From: Actinobacteria bacterium 13_1_20CM_4_69_9
Lineage (GTDB): Bacteria; Actinomycetota; Thermoleophilia; Gaiellales; Gaiellaceae
Assembly (NCBI GenBank): GCA_001920085.1
Contig: MNJC01000118.1
Span: 1 to 24,239 of the forward strand
Length of the DNA: 24,239 nt
Direction: 5' to 3'
The notes under the pieces were generated by a model. It made no database searches and had not been told where the DNA came from. It saw nothing but the letters and a program-made list of their open reading frames with translations. Made by a program: the position numbers and the translations under genes. Positions within the stretch are counted from its first letter, which is position 1, and each line of letters begins with the position of its first letter. This document shows, one piece after another, positions 6,880 to 13,299 of the stretch.

Positions 6880-7119
6880 CTAGGCCTTGCGCCAGCGCCC
6901 GAACACGAGCCCACCGAGGGTGAAGCCGAGCCCGAACGTGCCCAGGGCGAAGCCGCCGATTGCGAGCGACTTACGCCAGGTCGAGAGCCGCTGCCAGCGG
7001 CCGAGCGCCTCGCGCTCCTCCTGCGTGAGCGGCTCGCCGCGACGCTGTTTGCGAATGGCGCCGCCGGCTCGCAAACCAAGATAGAGGTCGTCGAAGATCT
7101 CGGCGGACTCTTCGGTCAC
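6880..7119 (-). CDS. Small hypothetical membrane protein
   Basis: A 79-residue protein starting at GTG 7119 (VTEESAEIFDDLYLGL). An acidic N-terminus and a charged middle (KQRRGEPLTQEEREALGRW) precede a glycine-rich hydrophobic segment 'SLAIGGFALGTFGLGFTLGGLVFG' near the C-terminus that would span the membrane once, ending RWRKA. I do not recognise a family. The GTG is supported by a -10 sequence TAGACT exactly seven bases upstream, which fits a leaderless message. The longer open frame upstream runs antisense through the phosphoesterase gene and is not credible. Confidence 0.6.
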   Translation of the reverse strand: MTEESAEIFDDLYLGLRAGGAIRKQRRGEPLTQEEREALGRWQRLSTWRKSLAIGGFALGTFGLGFTLGGLVFGRWRKA

Positions 7120-7126
7120 TGAAACC

Positions 7127-7138
7127 AGTCTATAGCCT
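7127..7138. promoter_or_regulatory. Back-to-back divergent -10 elements in a 28-bp gap
   Basis: The plus strand reads AGTCTATAGCCT. The minus-strand -10 TAGACT (7132-7127) is seven bases before GTG 7119. The plus-strand -10 TAGCCT (7133-7138) is nine bases before GTG 7148. The two hexamers abut and form an almost perfect palindrome centred on CTATAG. Neither gene has a ribosome binding site, so both are probably leaderless or nearly so. Confidence 0.55.
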
Positions 7139-7147
7139 GATTCGGCC

Positions 7148-8119
7148 GTGCTCACACGTGTTCTCCACCTGTCCGACCTGCATTTCGGCGCAGGTGACGA
7201 CGAAGCGATCGAGCGCGGGGCGCCCGTCCTGATCGAGCGCTTCGAGCCCGAGCTCGTGATCGCAAGTGGCGATCTCAGCCATCGTGGGCGCGAGGACCAG
7301 CTGACGCGCGCGGCGCGCTTCCTGCGCTCGCTGGGACCGCCCGTCCTCGCGATCCCGGGCAATCACGACATTCCGTACACGTTTCCGGGCCGCTTCACCC
7401 GCTCGTTCCGGGCGTTCGAGCAGCAGTGGGAGACGACGGAGCCGACCTACACATCGCCCACGCTCCACGTCGTCGGCCTCAACTCGGTGCGGCCGTGGCG
7501 GCACCAGTCCGGCGGGCTCCGGACGACCAAGCTGGCGGAGGCCGAGTCACGCCTGCGGCAGGCGTCGCCGTCGGCGTTCCAGATCGTCGTCCTGCACCAC
7601 CATCTGATCGGCGCGCCGTGGCGCTCGCGCAAGAAGCCGGTCGCGCGCCGGAACCACGTGCTGGCCGGGCTCGTCGAAGCCGGCGCCGACCTGATCCTCG
7701 CCGGGCACATCCACCAGGCCGCGGTCAGCGAGCGGCACGAGTTCGAGATCGCACGCGGCGGCGAGCACGGCGTCGTCGTATCCGTCGCGCCGGGGCTCGG
7801 ACAGCCGCGTCCGAAGCGCCAGGGCGAGGCGCGCGGCGTCCACGTCTACGAGGTCGAGGATGCGTTTCTCCGCATCCGGACGTTCATCTGGAGAGACACG
7901 GATTGGGGCCTCACGGCCGCGAGACAGTTCCCTCGCGGTCGTATCAGGCCGGCGATGACAAGCGACGCTATGCCGATGAGGATCGTGACGATCCATCCCA
8001 TCGGGTCACGACCCGGATGGAAGAGTCGTCCGAGCGCCCCAACGACCGCGCCTACGATGATGAGCCATATCCAGTGCATGCACGCTGCGTTTCCGGCGCG
8101 CTCAGCCCGGAAACCCTGA
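7148..8119 (+). CDS. Calcineurin-like metallophosphoesterase (CpdA/class III phosphodiesterase type)
   Basis: A 323-residue enzyme starting at GTG 7148. All metal-binding motifs are present in order: 'HLSDLHF' (Asp and His), 'ASGDLSHRG' (Asp), 'IPGNHDIP' (Asn-His-Asp), 'VVLHHHLIG' (His), and 'LILAGHIHQA' (Gly-His-x-His). It probably hydrolyses phosphodiester or phosphomonoester bonds of a small molecule such as a cyclic nucleotide; the substrate is not readable. The recognisable domain ends near 'RTFIWRDTDWG' (about residue 255). The last 65 or so codons, rich in Arg, Pro, Met and Ser, run antisense to the GlsB-like gene 7846-8079 and do not look like part of the fold. The stop may have been lost or shifted. 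It diverges from the small membrane protein gene over 28 bases. Confidence 0.85.
   Translation: MLTRVLHLSDLHFGAGDDEAIERGAPVLIERFEPELVIASGDLSHRGREDQLTRAARFLRSLGPPVLAIPGNHDIPYTFPGRFTRSFRAFEQQWETTEPTYTSPTLHVVGLNSVRPWRHQSGGLRTTKLAEAESRLRQASPSAFQIVVLHHHLIGAPWRSRKKPVARRNHVLAGLVEAGADLILAGHIHQAAVSERHEFEIARGGEHGVVVSVAPGLGQPRPKRQGEARGVHVYEVEDAFLRIRTFIWRDTDWGLTAARQFPRGRIRPAMTSDAMPMRIVTIHPIGSRPGWKSRPSAPTTAPTMMSHIQCMHAAFPARSARKP
7846..8079 (-). CDS. GlsB/YeaQ/YmgE-type small membrane protein, apparently with replaced C-terminus
   Basis: A 77-residue protein. Its first 46 residues (MHWIWLIIVGAVVGALGR.. DPMGWIVTILIGIASLVIAGLI) match the first half of transglycosylase-associated GlsB/YeaQ/YmgE proteins, including the conserved 'P-G-x-D-P-x-G' turn between two membrane helices. 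The family normally has a third helix. Here the frame instead continues into a polar tail (RPRGNCLAAVRP...) that is antisense to the phosphoesterase gene, suggesting loss of the C-terminal part. It follows a larger GlsB/SHOCT gene by 22 bases on the same strand. Whether it is functional is uncertain. Confidence 0.55.
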   Translation of the reverse strand: MHWIWLIIVGAVVGALGRLFHPGRDPMGWIVTILIGIASLVIAGLIRPRGNCLAAVRPQSVSLQMNVRMRRNASSTS

Positions 8120-8587
8120 GCTCGCCTCCAGCCGCGCCTTCTTCTCCTCGAACTCCTCGTCCGTGAGGATCCCGGCCTCGTGGAGGTCGCGGAGCTTCTG
8201 CAGGTTGGACTCGCTTTCGGCTGACGCCTGCTCGAACCGAGCCCGACGCGCCATGTCCTCGAGTTGCTGGCGTCGCACACGAAAGCGCTCGATCCCCACG
8301 CCTCGGTCCGGGAACTTCAGCGCCTCGGGGCCGAACGATGCTCGCTTTTGGACGAAGCGACGGTAGGCGAGGACGAGCAGGACGGCGCCGATGAACGAGA
8401 AGATGCCGATCCCCTGCGTGCCTTTGCCCCAGATGGCTATGGCGAGCCCACCTCCGGCGGCCGAGCCGGCAAGGCCGATCGCGACCGTCAGCCAGACGGG
8501 CATCGGATCGGGCCCGGGAACTGCAAGGCGCGCGAGGCTGCCGGTGATGAATCCGAACAGCATGATCATCAGGATCGAGCCCAGCAC
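8102..8587 (-). CDS. GlsB/YeaQ-like membrane protein with C-terminal SHOCT domain
   Basis: A 161-residue protein starting at GTG 8587. Three hydrophobic helices (about 5-22, 33-52 and 60-75) contain the GlsB-type pattern 'GFITGSLARLAVPGPDPMP'. A charged coiled-coil-like linker follows (about 90-125). The C-terminal 'LQKLRDLHEAGILTDEEFEEKKARLEA' is a textbook SHOCT domain, a short oligomerisation or localisation helix pair often found at protein ends. It lies 14 bases downstream of uvrB on the same strand and may be read from the uvrB transcript. Its role is probably at the membrane; a link to repair is not implied. A second start (ATG at 8569) is possible. Confidence 0.78.
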   Translation of the reverse strand: MLGSILMIMLFGFITGSLARLAVPGPDPMPVWLTVAIGLAGSAAGGGLAIAIWGKGTQGIGIFSFIGAVLLVLAYRRFVQKRASFGPEALKFPDRGVGIERFRVRRQQLEDMARRARFEQASAESESNLQKLRDLHEAGILTDEEFEEKKARLEASSGFPG

Positions 8588-8601
8588 GGCGTGCCGAGAG
8601 T

Positions 8602-10614
8602 CTAGGCAGGTGCTTGCGCCGTGGCCGCAACGAGCTCGCGGCGGAGATCCTTGATCTCGTCACGCAGCTTCGCGGCGTACTCGAAGCGGAGCTCCTCCGC
8701 GGCGGCGAACATCTCCTCTTCGAGCTCGATGATCAGCTTCTCGAGCTCGTTCGGCGCCATGCCCTCGACGTCCTTGCGGCCGCGCCGGCGCTTCGACGCC
8801 GGCACGGTCGGCGACTCGAGCGAGAGGAATTCGGCGATGTCGGACACGCCCTTGACGATCGTCTCCGGCGTGATCCCGTGCTCCTCGTTGTATGCGAGCT
8901 GGATCGCGCGGCGCCGGTCTGTCTCGTCCATCGCCTCCTGGATCGCCTGCGTCACCTTGTCGGCGTACAGCAGCACCTTGCCGTTGACGTTGCGCGCTGC
9001 GCGGCCGATCGTCTGGATCAGCGACGTGCGTCCACGCAGGAAGCCTTCCTTGTCCGCGTCGAGTACGGCGACCAGCGACACCTCCGGCAGGTCGAGGCCC
9101 TCGCGCAGGAGGTTGACGCCGACGAGCACGTCGTACTCGCCGAGCCGCAGCTCGCGGATGATCTGGATACGCTCGAGCGTGTCGATCTCCGAGTGCAGGT
9201 AGCGCGCCTTGACGCCGGATTCGAGTAGATAGTCGGTCAGGTCCTCGGCCATCTTCTTCGTCAGCGTCGTGACGAGGACGCGTTCGCCCGACTCCTCCCG
9301 TCGGCGGACCTCGTTGAGCAGGTCGTCGATCTGGTTCTTCGTCGCACGCAGCTCCACCTCGGGATCGATGACGCCCGTCGGCCGGATCAACTGCTCGGCG
9401 AGGCGCTTCGAGTGGCGGAGCTCGAACGGCCCCGGCGTCGCCGAGACGAACACCAGCTGCGGCACCTTCTCGAGGAACTCGTCGAAGCGCAGCGGCCGGT
9501 TGTCGAGCGCGGACGGCAGCCGGAAGCCGTAGTCGACGAGCGTCTGCTTGCGCGAGCGGTCGCCCTCGTACATGCCACCGATCTGCGGGACCGTCTGGTG
9601 CGACTCGTCGACGAAGACGGCGAAATCGCTCGGGAAGTAGTCGAGCAGCGTGAACGGATGCGTTCCCGGCGCGCGCCCCTCGAGGATGCGCGAGTAGTTC
9701 TCGATGCCGTTGCAGAAGCCGAGCTCCTGCATCATCTCGAGGTCGTACTCGGTGCGCTGCCGCAGACGGTGCGCCTCGAGCATCTTGCCCTCGATCTCGA
9801 GCTCCTTGACGCGCTCTTCCAGCTCGTGACGGATCTCGCCGACGGCGCGCTCGACCGTCGGCTTCGACGTCACGTACTCGGTCGCGGGCCAGATCGCGAT
9901 GTTGTCGAGCTTCGCCAGGATCTCGCCGCTGATCGGGTCGAAATGCGTCACCGCCTCGACCTCGTCCCCGAAGAAGGAGATGCGATACGCCGTCTCCTGG
10001 TTCGCCGGCTGCACCTCGACCACGTCGCCCTTGACCCGGAAGCGCCCGCGGCCGAGCACGGCGTCGTTGCGCACGTACTGCGAGTCGATCAGCTTGCGCA
10101 GCATCAGGTCGCGATCGTGCTCCTCGCCGACCTCGAGGATGATCACGCGCTCGCGCCACTCCTCCGGCGAGCCGAGGCCGTAGATGCACGAGACCGACGC
10201 CACGACCACCACGTCGCGCCGCGTGAAGAGCGCGGACGTCGCTGCGAGGCGGAGCCGCGCGATGTCGTCGTTCTGCGAGGAGTCCTTCTCGATGTAGAGG
10301 TCCGCCTGCGGGACGTACGCCTCGGGCTGGTAGTAGTCGTAATAGGAGACGAAGTACTCGACGGCGTTGTACGGGAAGAACTCCCGGAACTCGTTGCAGA
10401 GCTGTGCGGCAAGCGTCTTGTTGTGCGCGATGACCAGGGCCGGCCTGCCGACCTTCTCGATCGTCCAGGCCATCGTCGCGGTCTTGCCCGTGCCGGTTGC
10501 GCCGACCAGCGTCTGATAGCGCTCGCCGCTCTCGAGGCCTTCGGCGAGCGTGGCGATCGCCGTCGGCTGGTCGCCGGTCGGCCGGTACGCGTCAGATGTT
10601 TTGAACTCACGCAT
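8602..10614 (-). CDS. uvrB: UvrABC excinuclease subunit B
   Basis: A 670-residue helicase-like subunit that receives damaged DNA from UvrA, verifies the lesion and recruits UvrC. Visible motifs are Walker A 'GATGTGKT' (38-45), the beta-hairpin segment 'YYDYYQPEAYVPQADLYIEKD' (about 92-112) that inserts between DNA strands, the DEAD-like box 'VDESH', motif 'FVSATPG', motif VI 'QTIGRAARN', and a C-terminal UVR domain 'LIIELEEEMFAAAEELRFEYAAKLRDEI' that contacts UvrC. Length and order are normal. The start MREFKTSDAYRPTGDQP at 10614 is preferred over a frame extending 13 codons further, because that stretch overlaps the divergent gene. No LexA box is visible upstream, in contrast to uvrA. A TACGCT -10 sits eight bases before the ATG. 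Confidence 0.98.
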   Translation of the reverse strand: MREFKTSDAYRPTGDQPTAIATLAEGLESGERYQTLVGATGTGKTATMAWTIEKVGRPALVIAHNKTLAAQLCNEFREFFPYNAVEYFVSYYDYYQPEAYVPQADLYIEKDSSQNDDIARLRLAATSALFTRRDVVVVASVSCIYGLGSPEEWRERVIILEVGEEHDRDLMLRKLIDSQYVRNDAVLGRGRFRVKGDVVEVQPANQETAYRISFFGDEVEAVTHFDPISGEILAKLDNIAIWPATEYVTSKPTVERAVGEIRHELEERVKELEIEGKMLEAHRLRQRTEYDLEMMQELGFCNGIENYSRILEGRAPGTHPFTLLDYFPSDFAVFVDESHQTVPQIGGMYEGDRSRKQTLVDYGFRLPSALDNRPLRFDEFLEKVPQLVFVSATPGPFELRHSKRLAEQLIRPTGVIDPEVELRATKNQIDDLLNEVRRREESGERVLVTTLTKKMAEDLTDYLLESGVKARYLHSEIDTLERIQIIRELRLGEYDVLVGVNLLREGLDLPEVSLVAVLDADKEGFLRGRTSLIQTIGRAARNVNGKVLLYADKVTQAIQEAMDETDRRRAIQLAYNEEHGITPETIVKGVSDIAEFLSLESPTVPASKRRRGRKDVEGMAPNELEKLIIELEEEMFAAAEELRFEYAAKLRDEIKDLRRELVAATAQAPA

Positions 10615-10621
10615 TCCGTCC

Positions 10622-10628
10622 AAGCGTA
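10622..10628. promoter_or_regulatory. Candidate overlapping divergent -10 elements between uvrB and the DUF1360 gene
   Basis: The gap is only 20 bases. Minus-strand TACGCT (10628-10623) lies eight bases before the uvrB ATG. Plus-strand AAGCGT (10622-10627) lies seven bases before the ATG at 10635. The plus-strand hexamer lacks the first T, so this is the weakest of the three similar arrangements in the window. Confidence 0.35.
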
Positions 10629-10634
10629 GCCTCG

Positions 10635-11108
10635 ATGACCGTCGTTGCAGCAAGGCGCACCGGCTCGCCGCCGTACGAGGCGTACGCGGCGATTGTCGGC
10701 GTCTTCGTGGGCGGGCTCGGGGCGGCGGGCCTGGCGGCGCACGTCTTCGATCGCAACCCTGCGTGCCAGACGCCGCTCGACCTCGCCGTCCTCTCGGCGG
10801 CCTCGTTCAAGGCGGCGCGGACCCTGGCGCACGACGAGGTGACGAGCTTCCTGCGCGAGCCGTTCGTGGAGGGCGAGGCGCACGAGGGACACGAAGATCC
10901 CATCGCGACCGGGGACTACCGCCAGGCCATCGGCGAGCTCGTCACGTGCAGCCGCTGCGGCGGGACCTGGGCGGCGGCATTCCTCGCCTCGACGCAGGTC
11001 CTCGCGCCGAGATTCGGCCGGCTGCTGACGTGGTCGCTGGCCGCCGCCGGGATCAACGATTGGCTGCAGGCCGGTTTCGCCGCGCTCACCGAGAAGGCGA
11101 ACGACTAG
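10635..11108 (+). CDS. DUF1360 domain-containing protein
   Basis: A 157-residue protein with the DUF1360 (PF07098) pattern: a hydrophobic segment (about 18-38), 'ASFKAARTLAHDEVTSFLREPFVEG' (the family's conserved R-T-L..D..T-x-F-L-R-x-P-F), and 'GELVTCSRCGGTWAAAF' with the Cys-x-x-Cys element entering a second membrane helix. A third helix lies at about 130-148. The biochemical function of the family is unknown; homologues occur in Bacillus and many actinomycetes. It diverges from uvrB across 20 bases. The ATG at 10635 has no ribosome binding site. Confidence 0.82.
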   Translation: MTVVAARRTGSPPYEAYAAIVGVFVGGLGAAGLAAHVFDRNPACQTPLDLAVLSAASFKAARTLAHDEVTSFLREPFVEGEAHEGHEDPIATGDYRQAIGELVTCSRCGGTWAAAFLASTQVLAPRFGRLLTWSLAAAGINDWLQAGFAALTEKAND

Positions 11109-11276
11109 CCCGAGCTCGAGCGACACCGGCGCGGACCTCCTCCCCGAGTACGTGCAAGGCTCGGTCGAGCTCGTCGCGGCGGCCTCCGACACGCCGGCGA
11201 TTCCCGTCTCCGGCATCCACAGCTCGTCCTCCCAGGTCTTCCAGGTGCACAACCGGTCGACTTGGCTTGGGGGCTA
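11109..11276 (+). other. Coding-like stretch without a usable start (possible gene remnant)
   Basis: Between the DUF1360 stop and the M23 peptidase, the plus frame from about 11110 to a TAG at 11276 has nearly all codons ending in G or C. It reads like protein (GADLLPEYVQG ... SGIHSSSSQVFQVHNR) but has no ATG, GTG or TTG before 11152. The minus frame starting ATG at 11252 shares the same wobble positions, so codon bias cannot tell the strands apart. I recognise neither product. It may be the 3' remnant of a decayed gene. The rest of the gap (11277-11306) holds only the candidate peptidase promoter. Confidence 0.3.
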
Positions 11277-11296
11277 GCTGAAGTCCGAGCTAACCT
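11267..11296 (+). promoter_or_regulatory. Candidate promoter of the M23 peptidase gene
   Basis: TTGGGG (11267-11272), an 18-base spacer, and TAACCT (11291-11296) lie ten bases before the GTG at 11307. The predicted message would carry only about three untranslated bases. No ribosome binding site is present. Confidence 0.4.
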
Positions 11297-11306
11297 AGGC
11301 GCGGTC

Positions 11307-12143
11307 GTGCGGCGCCTCCTCCTTCTGCTTCTCGCGTTCGTGCCGGCTCTCGCAGCCGGCACGAACGCGTCCGCCTACCCCTGGCCGATCAAGCCGTTCC
11401 ACGAGCAGCATCCGATTCGAGCGAACTTCGGGGACCCGCGCACCCGCTTCTGGAACACGATGCTGACCGACGGCCTTCAGGGCCCGGGCCTGTTCCAGTT
11501 CCACAACGGGATCGACATCGCCGCGACCGAGGGGACGCCGGTCTACCCCGTTCTCTCCGGAACGGCCAGCCTGATCGACGGCGCCGCCGTGCTCGTGCGC
11601 TCGCCGGGGCACAAGTTCCAGTATTTCCACATCAAGCCGGCCGTCCACGACGGCCAGTACGTCGTCGCGAGCCGGACCGTGCTCGGGCGCGTCATCCCGG
11701 CGGTCAACCACGTGCACCTGACCGAGATCCGCGGCCGCCGCGTGTGGAACCCGCTGGCGCGCGGCGGGATAGCGCCGTACGTCGACCGCACCGCGCCGCA
11801 GATCGACGCGATCTTCGCCCGGCCGCTCGGCTCACTCGTTTCGATCGACTCGGCGACGCTCTGGCCGGCAGCCGACTTCCGGACGACGCTCCCCCTCGTG
11901 CGCAACTTCTGGAACGTCTACGCGCGGGGCAGCTACCAGAACGCACCGCGTTTCTCGAACCAGCAGTTCTTCATGCCGGGGCGCTTCCTCTACGACCTCG
12001 CCGGCACGTTCGACTCCCGCTCATATCCGAACGGCACGTACGAGGTGCGGGTGCACGTCAGCGACATGCGGGGGAACTGGTCGGATGGCGTCCAGCAGTT
12101 CCATGTCGAGAACCATCCGGGCGAGCCGTGCGTGAAGGCCTAG
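11307..12143 (+). CDS. Secreted M23-family (LytM-like) metallopeptidase
   Basis: A 278-residue exported protein starting at GTG 11307. The signal peptide is VRRLLLLLLAFVPALAAGTNASA. The peptidase domain (about 35-150) has the zinc-ligand motif 'FHNGIDIAATEGTPVYPVLSG' (His and Asp of HxGxD, here HNGID) and 'NHVHLTEIRG' (His-x-His). It probably cleaves peptide cross-links of peptidoglycan outside the membrane. The C-terminal third (about 205-270, 'YDLAGTFDSRSYPNGTYEVRVHVSDMRGNWSDG') looks like an Ig-type beta sandwich. It is convergent with a lytic transglycosylase gene, and both stops share CTAG (12140-12143). The two wall hydrolases may act on related substrates. Confidence 0.85.
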   Translation: MRRLLLLLLAFVPALAAGTNASAYPWPIKPFHEQHPIRANFGDPRTRFWNTMLTDGLQGPGLFQFHNGIDIAATEGTPVYPVLSGTASLIDGAAVLVRSPGHKFQYFHIKPAVHDGQYVVASRTVLGRVIPAVNHVHLTEIRGRRVWNPLARGGIAPYVDRTAPQIDAIFARPLGSLVSIDSATLWPAADFRTTLPLVRNFWNVYARGSYQNAPRFSNQQFFMPGRFLYDLAGTFDSRSYPNGTYEVRVHVSDMRGNWSDGVQQFHVENHPGEPCVKA

Positions 12144-12685
12144 CCTCCCAGGTCGTTCCCGTAGGCGTCCCGGTAGATCTGCTTCAGCTCTTCGACGCGG
12201 TCGACGTAGGCACGCGTCTCGGAGAACTGAATCCCGCGGCCTGAGCGCCGCCAACGGTCGACGTTCTCCTGGCCGGCGTTGTACGCGGCCAGCGCGGTCC
12301 GCTCGTCCCTGTACTTCTGCAGCAGGTGGCGGAGATACCACGCGCCGTACCGCACGTTGATCTCGGGGTCGTAGAGGTCGCCCACGCGAAAGGCCGTGCC
12401 GCCGGTGTGCAGCGCGATCCCCTGAGCGGTGTCCGGCAGCAGCTGCATCAGGCCGATCGCGCCGGAGCTCGAGCGCGCGTCGGCCTTGAACTTCGACTCC
12501 TGGTAGATGACGGCGGCGAGGAGCGCGGGATCGAGCTCGTAGTTGCGGGCGTGCCCGCGGACGATCTGCTCGTACCGGAGCGGGTACCACAGCCGCTCCC
12601 ACCAGCCGGGCTTCGCGTCCTGAACGACGGCGACGGCGAGTAGCACGCCTGCCGCGAGCACGAGCATCGCGATGAAACGCCTCAC
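12140..12685 (-). CDS. Lytic transglycosylase (SLT domain, Slt70/MltC type)
   Basis: A 181-residue exported or membrane-anchored protein. An N-terminal hydrophobic segment (RRFIAMLVLAAGVLLAVAVV) precedes an SLT domain with 'ALLAAVIYQESKF' (the Glu of QES is the catalytic acid), 'SSSGAIGLMQLLPDTA', 'EINVRYGAWYLRHLL', and 'ALAAYNAGQENVDRW'. These are all the landmark motifs of family 23 lytic transglycosylases, which cut the glycan strand of peptidoglycan. The GTG start at 12685 overlaps the coaE stop as GTGA, indicating translational coupling in an rpsA-coaE-slt order. An ATG six codons downstream is an alternative start. Confidence 0.92.
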   Translation of the reverse strand: MRRFIAMLVLAAGVLLAVAVVQDAKPGWWERLWYPLRYEQIVRGHARNYELDPALLAAVIYQESKFKADARSSSGAIGLMQLLPDTAQGIALHTGGTAFRVGDLYDPEINVRYGAWYLRHLLQKYRDERTALAAYNAGQENVDRWRRSGRGIQFSETRAYVDRVEELKQIYRDAYGNDLGG

Positions 12686-13299
12686 GGGGCCAGTTTGGCA
12701 ACCACACCGGCGACGAACTCGTCGAGGTCGTCGAGCGTCCCGTCGTTGAGGTACGCGTAGTCGGCGAGGGCGACCTTCTCCTCTTCCGGCAGCAGCCGCT
12801 GCTCGCGATCGTCTGCGAGCGGCCGGCGCTCGCGCCGGAGGGCGTCCGGAGCCGTAACCACCACGACGACGTCGAAGCGCCGCTCGGCGCCGGTCTCGTA
12901 CAGGAGCGGCACCTCGGTCACGGTGAGCCGCGGCGGATCCGCTCGACTCTCCTGCTCGGAGCGCCAGGCGAGGTTGTCCCTGACGACCAGTGGATGCAGC
13001 AGCTCTTCGAGCCAGCGCAGCTGATCGGAGTCGTTGAAGACGATCTCGGCGAGCTTGGCCCGGTCGGCGCCGTCCCTCCCGATCACCTCCGGCCCGAAGC
13101 GCTCGACAAGCTCGCGCCGCACGTCCGGGTCGGTCCGCAGGAGGCGGTGGACGGTCTCGTCGCTCGAGATCGTCGCCGCCCCGTGGCGCGCGAATGCGGC
13201 GAGCGCCGCGCTCTTGCCGGCCCCGATCGGGCCGGTGATCGCGACGGCTACGGGATTCTTACTAGTGCTCGTCGGGAGGAGTCTCGACCGGCGCGGCAC
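12682..13299 (-). CDS. coaE: Dephospho-CoA kinase
   Basis: CoaE phosphorylates dephospho-CoA in the last step of coenzyme A synthesis. The P-loop 'GPIGAGKSAALAAF', the following 'ISSDETVHRLL' (with the conserved Asp), 'ELLHPLV', and 'EVPLLYETGAERRFDVVVVV' match the family, as does a length of about 205 residues. The start is unclear. No ATG, GTG or TTG lies between the rpsA stop and the P-loop. The only canonical start is GTG 13299, giving a 38-base overlap with rpsA and a short Arg-rich leader (PRRSRLLPTSTSKN) that family members do not need. A non-standard start nearer 13259 is possible. The rpsA-coaE order is conserved in actinomycetes. Confidence 0.9.
   Translation of the reverse strand: MPRRSRLLPTSTSKNPVAVAITGPIGAGKSAALAAFARHGAATISSDETVHRLLRTDPDVRRELVERFGPEVIGRDGADRAKLAEIVFNDSDQLRWLEELLHPLVVRDNLAWRSEQESRADPPRLTVTEVPLLYETGAERRFDVVVVVTAPDALRRERRPLADDREQRLLPEEEKVALADYAYLNDGTLDDLDEFVAGVVAKLAP

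Noticed and set aside
6873..6883. CTAGGCCCTAG palindrome at the end of the small membrane protein gene
   Set aside because: It is short, overlaps the stop codon, has no T tract and no second copy, so I cannot support it as a terminator or operator.
10560..10700. LexA box upstream of uvrB
   Set aside because: I looked for GAAC-N4-GTTC and relaxed forms and found none.
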